A stretch of 64,000 bases of DNA from Epiperipatus broadwayi (lineage: Eukaryota > Onychophora > Udeonychophora > Euonychophora > Peripatidae): positions 372,001-436,000 of the forward strand of contig JAQFVV010012537.1 of NCBI GenBank assembly GCA_028023455.1. The letters are read 5' to 3'. The notes under the pieces were generated by a model. The model was not told the origin of the DNA. It was given only the letters and a program-made list of their open reading frames with translations, and did no database searches. Below, in pieces: positions 42,801-48,800 of this stretch (its first letter is position 1; the number at the start of each line of letters is the position of its first letter). Made by a program: the position numbers and the translations under genes.

Positions 42801-45800
42801 TAATTCTTGGTATTTATATACCATAAAATTTCTGGATGATACAAGTTATTAATAGTTATCTTTTAATAAGATTAATTTGGAAAACATATTGAGATTTACA
42901 AGCCCCCAATATTTTTTATGTTCATCCCGTATTAAAATAATATCTAAATAAATGTTATGTTCTAATGTGAAATAAATAAATCTAAGTTTATATAATTAAT
43001 AGGGAAAGATTTTTATATGTAAAAACTTTATTCATAATAGCAATATGTGAATGATAATAAGCAATAAATAAGTTTATGTCTACACAATTGAATAAGATTA
43101 TCATAATGAAATAAAAATAAATGATGACAATGTAATAAAACACAATTATATCATTATAAAAATATAAAAAATAAAATATATATGGTTTATTTAATTGTGC
43201 AGCTGGTAAAAGTAGCTGGAAACCACATTTTAACTACGATACTTCTAGAAAGTTAATAAAGAACATATAAGTGTCTATGCTAAATCAATTCTGAATATTT
43301 TTTCCTTAGAAGATTACATTTTTTATTGCTAATAAATGAGTTGCCCTCAGAATATGAAGTAAAGCAGATGCATTAATTAATTTTTTTTCCAATATGCTTT
43401 TATAGTATAAATTTGAGAATGATTAACTATTTATATAAAATGGAGATAGTTTTAGTGATGCGAAAAAATATAAAGACAACAAAAAGATTTGCTAACCTGA
43501 CTAGTAGTCTGTAATAGAATGGAAAAAGAATAGGTGATCCTTAGAATTATGAATACTAAATTTAATGTTTGGCTCTAACTAGTAGACTACAATATTAATA
43601 AAAAAATCAAATTGGTGATTTTTAGATCCATGAATACTGAATTTAACGTGACATATTAACTAGTTACTGTTCTCATATCCTGGTTGGTTAAAGCATCACA
43701 TTACAAATTCAGTATTTATGAATTTAAAACCCCATATTCAATTCCCATAGTAGCATTGTTACTGGTCAGGGTAGCAATACCAAAAAAGAAAGGAAGACAA
43801 TACCATTCTAACTTTTGTGTTATATACCAATGAGTGCTATTACTAACAATTTAATGTATTGAAAAGTTTAAATAAAGTTCGAATTTTTCTAAAAACATTT
43901 AGCAATTAAAACTAGATGATGGAAATAATCCAATGTATAATGCCATTGCTCAAACATTTATATAAACATATAACTAATATTATTAGTAATATTCCTATTA
44001 TTAACTCATTTTTTCACTCTTTATTTCCATTTTACACTATCGAAATATAAAGTTTGTATTAAAAAAAAATAGTAAAGATATAGCAAAATTTGAATATTAT
44101 GTTTTTTTTTTATTGATCTGCCCAATTATTTTGTACACCAAATTAAATTAAATAGTAAGATGGCAGTGAGATAATGACAAAAACAATAATAATAATAAAG
44201 TTCTGATGAAGACTAATAGATAGTCAAAACTGAAAGAAATAAAATAAATAAAATTAATTGAAGAAATAATATGTTGCATTGAATAAAGTGTAAATAAAAG
44301 AAATTGTTAATTATATTTGTAAATATCATTAATGCATAGAAAAGAAAATGAAAAAAAAATAAAGCCAGTATATTTTCCATTACTTTTGATGAGGATGTAT
44401 ATATTCTATTTCAAAAATATAAAATAGAATAATAATAGATTTAAAAAGTGAGAAAATAATAAGAACATTAATAACATTCATCAATTACAGTTAAAAATAA
44501 TAACAATGCACAGTTATTGTCCAGAAATCCCCAAATGCATAAGTTTTGTTACTAATAATCAATAATGCTGAATGTTGGCTATCTGCCATGAGGAACCCTA
44601 TTCTTTCAGGTCTTGAAGTTCCATGACATTAGTTTTACACAGCTTAAATTCCTAATTTTTTGCTAGTAATTTTGTCTATAGCTCTACAATTATTAAATAT
44701 TAAAGATGATACAAAATAAGTCTTTTATTCATTAAATTCTACCTTATACTTATTCAAATCATCAAAATTAGCAGTACCATTCTCTTATGTGTAACTCTGA
44801 GATTCTACTTTGAATTGCATAAGAAAGACATCCATAAGATCGCTTGAAAAGACTTTGAAAGTCACTCACATTTTTTGTTTAATAAAACCTCATTTTATAC
44901 ATTAAATAAATATTTAATAATAAAAAGATAATTTATAAATTGAAGAAACAAATAAAATAATTCTTATAAAAAAATAAAAATGAGATGATCATACTTTCCT
45001 AAGGCGAACTGCCATGCCATATGAGAAGACATAAGCTTAACTAAATCTGATGGCAGGTATTGAGCACTTCTTCCAAATGAAAGTCCTACAGTTTTCACAA
45101 AATTCCATACTAAATCTTAAAAAAAAAAAAAAAGTAATATAATGTTTAAAAACAAACTATTCAAATTATTTATTTAAAAAGCATTTTACCCCCCCTCCCC
45201 TTCTTTTACGCTCTCTGATATTCTAATTATTCTTAAGAAAATATATTGACTAATAATATAATAAAAATGTAACTTTTTATTATGCACTATTATTTATTTT
45301 TTTTACTAATAACCAACACAGTAAGACTCATATAAAATTTACTATGATATTTTATACATATAACCTGCATAAATAATATACATCGATTTCTGTTTTTACA
45401 TGAACGTTTTAAAATAATTTTGATTTAAAACGATTTAGAAAATTTTTTTTTTTAAGAATTGTTTTGAAATAACGTGATCAATCAAAAAAAAAAAATAATA
45501 ATTAATGTGTGTTATTATCATCTCACTTGATGAAAAAAATGTTTTCATCTCTTTATTTCCCATTACTTTTCAAAAAATTATCTTTCTCAGCAATATTTCT
45601 GCAAATGAGGAAATTTGGTAGTCTGCATTTTAATGTTTTCGACATTTTGTTTTGAAAGGGAAAGTACTTTGTTGGTAATGATATTTGGTTTACATTTTGA
45701 TGTTAGGTTTTAAAAAAAAAGGTATTTTGGTGTTGATGTTAAAAAAATTTAAAGCAAGATTCGATTTATTAATTTTATCAAAATTTAATAGATGGTAAAT

Positions 45801-48800
45801 TGTAGTTTTGTTAATTAAATCCGATATATTTTTCAGTAGCCCTCATACAATGTCAAATAACCTACCTACAAAAAGAAGAGGAAAGCGATTTCTTTGGATA
45901 CTAAAATTCAAATTTTATATTGTCTTGCAACCAGAGAAGGAGTAATGTCTGTAGAAAAGCAGTTGTTTATATGATATTCTGCATAATTTTTACGTTCATT
46001 AATTCTTTATATATTTTTTTCAAATTAAATTTATGTTCCTGTAATTCATTTTTCCTTATATGCAATATTTATGAAATAAAATTTAATAGCATGCAAAAAA
46101 AATAAGATTCTAACACTATTTTGTCATACTGTGTATTTCAATACTTTTGTTGTTTGCTCAAGGCCGCATCAAATCTAATTTTCTATATAGACAATGTATT
46201 TTTTTTAGACTGTTTTTACAAGTAATTTTCAGGAATCAGCCTATTATGTAAAAACAAAATTAGATGTATAATTAATAAGATTTAGAAATCCTCATAAAGC
46301 TAATATGACATTGGCATTCATACACCATAATATATAATTTTAATTATTTGAATCAATATTTCATCTTTTGATAACTATAACTAAATATTTATAATAGAAT
46401 AATCCAAAGAAAAAATAACACCATTACGTGCAAGGCATCAATGGCTGTTTAAAATTAATACTCCAGGAATTATAAGTTTTAGCAAAGGGGATAATCAAAA
46501 ACTTGTATATTTTCTTTGAGTGATTTAGATAATTATAGCATTTAAGAATGCATGCATGAATACTCTTTGCAGCTGAATAACTATGCAAAGAAGTACATTT
46601 CATCATCATTGAAATATTTGTCACTACATGCCATCTCTTTAACACATTTTATTACAGCATCTCAATTTTAAAACTACATAAAAAGTTGTCCAAAATAATC
46701 TTTTTCGTAATTATTCTTAAGGCTTGATTTTTTTTTTTTCACAAAAATTTTATATTCCTCATTAATCAGATTCTCATTATAAAACATGTGACTAGTGTAT
46801 CTTTTTTATTAAAATAAATATATCCTTCTTATTATTGCAATTTATATTCTTTGGAACTCGATTCTTAATATTCAACGTTAATTTTCTTCTCCAATTATTT
46901 AATTATTATTTAAATTATTTGCTAGAGAAAAGAGTTTGCTGTTAAGTAAAAGGAAAACCTTTAATTCCTTTGCGAGACCTTAAAAAGAAATGAATAGAGA
47001 AAATTTCTCATACCCACTACAGATGTTCTTCTTATTGCAGCTGTTAATTACTATAGGATTACTTATATAGTAAACAAACAAGGATGGCCTGCTCATCAAC
47101 ACATCAACCAGTGTGATAAGTTTATTGTTTGTTTTTTACCTCTGAGTTTTAAGATTAAGATACATCACAACCTTTCTTCTCAGTAGCCTGATGAAAGCAG
47201 AGTAAATGTATTTGTGGTTTTTTTTTCTCTCGTGGATGTTTATAATCATAACAAATAAAATAAAATTATGGTCTTCATTGTAGTAGGCTGTAAAGTCACC
47301 AATCAAGCATTAGTTGACAGTTAAAACCAAAAGATAAGAATTCCAATTTAAGCTGCCATTCAATGATGACCTTTTATTTAGGTAAGGAATGGGACATTGT
47401 AGTATAAAATTAGAAGATAAAGAAACAACTGATTTAAAAAATGGACATATACTTTACTAAAATGCATAAACATTGGAAGACAAATGGAGTAGGATTCAAT
47501 ATAAATAACAACATTATAGAGAATTATGGTGTATTAGACAGAGTTGCAAAATTAGTTATTTCAATTAATGAAAGACACCAAATGCAGATGACGATTTTTA
47601 TATGGATATAGAAAATGCTTTTGATGATAGCAAGCAATTTTTTAAAATTGTTGTGGAAGACTGATGCTGAAATTAATAAACAATCAAAAGATTAAGAGAG
47701 CTGTGGGCAAATTTGGTTTTAGTGATAAAAATGAGAGAATACAGATTTACTGAAAAAATTAAAGTGAGATCAAAATTAGTAGTTCAAATGCTCATTCAAA
47801 TGAATCTTCTATAATTGAAGTATTTAATGAAAAAATAAAAAAAAATTATAAACTAGTTTTTCTTTCTATTTGTATCAACAACAAAAAAACCATGCACATC
47901 TGAAATATGTAACCTATTAATAACAAAAATTTATTCAAATATCTGAACAAAAATTCTACAAATACAGAATGAAAAAATAATCTGTAATAATTTTCACTGA
48001 CATAACATGTATAATTAGATACATAGACATTTAAAAAAATCACACGTTCACTATTTTCCATGCTTACACAAGCTGTTAAAACAATAGCAAACTCTCCATA
48101 CAGTAATACCATTGATTGTTATGGCTTGCACTGAAGTGGCATTAGTTTATGAAAAGTTTGCTACTGTTTTATACATAAACGTTACAGACAGTTCTTATTT
48201 TATCATATTTGAACTCTGTCTGAATTTAAGACAAAAAAAAAAAAAATAACAAAAATTACAAATTATAAAATAAAAATTATAATATTTAAAACAGCATTAC
48301 GCTGCTGCACATGCGCTTTGAAGATTTTAACTATAAATGAATGAATACTAACACTCAACCACATGATAAAGTCTTTGGAAAAGATAAAATGGCCATCTAA
48401 ATAAATCATATAAACTTGATAGAATGACTTAAGTGCATATATATATGAGTACATATATGTATATCACTAAAATCAGACAACACTCAGTCAATCTCAATTT
48501 GTTATCAATGTAACTACAAAGGAGGTTGCCTTGACAACAGGTTGAGATTGTTGATTGTTACTGGGATTGACTAATTGTTCTCTGATTTTAACTTTGAACA
48601 TTATTACACTTATTTTGTATATATATATGTATGTAAACATCAAATTATAACAGGAATTTTTCCATGCAATAATTTAAATAGTTTCATCTACCAATAATCA
48701 ATTAAAACTGATGATTCAAAGTGAAACCATATGAACTAGTAATAATGTTTGATTGTGTTATGTCAAGCAGAAACATGGTTCAGACAAATACTATTATACT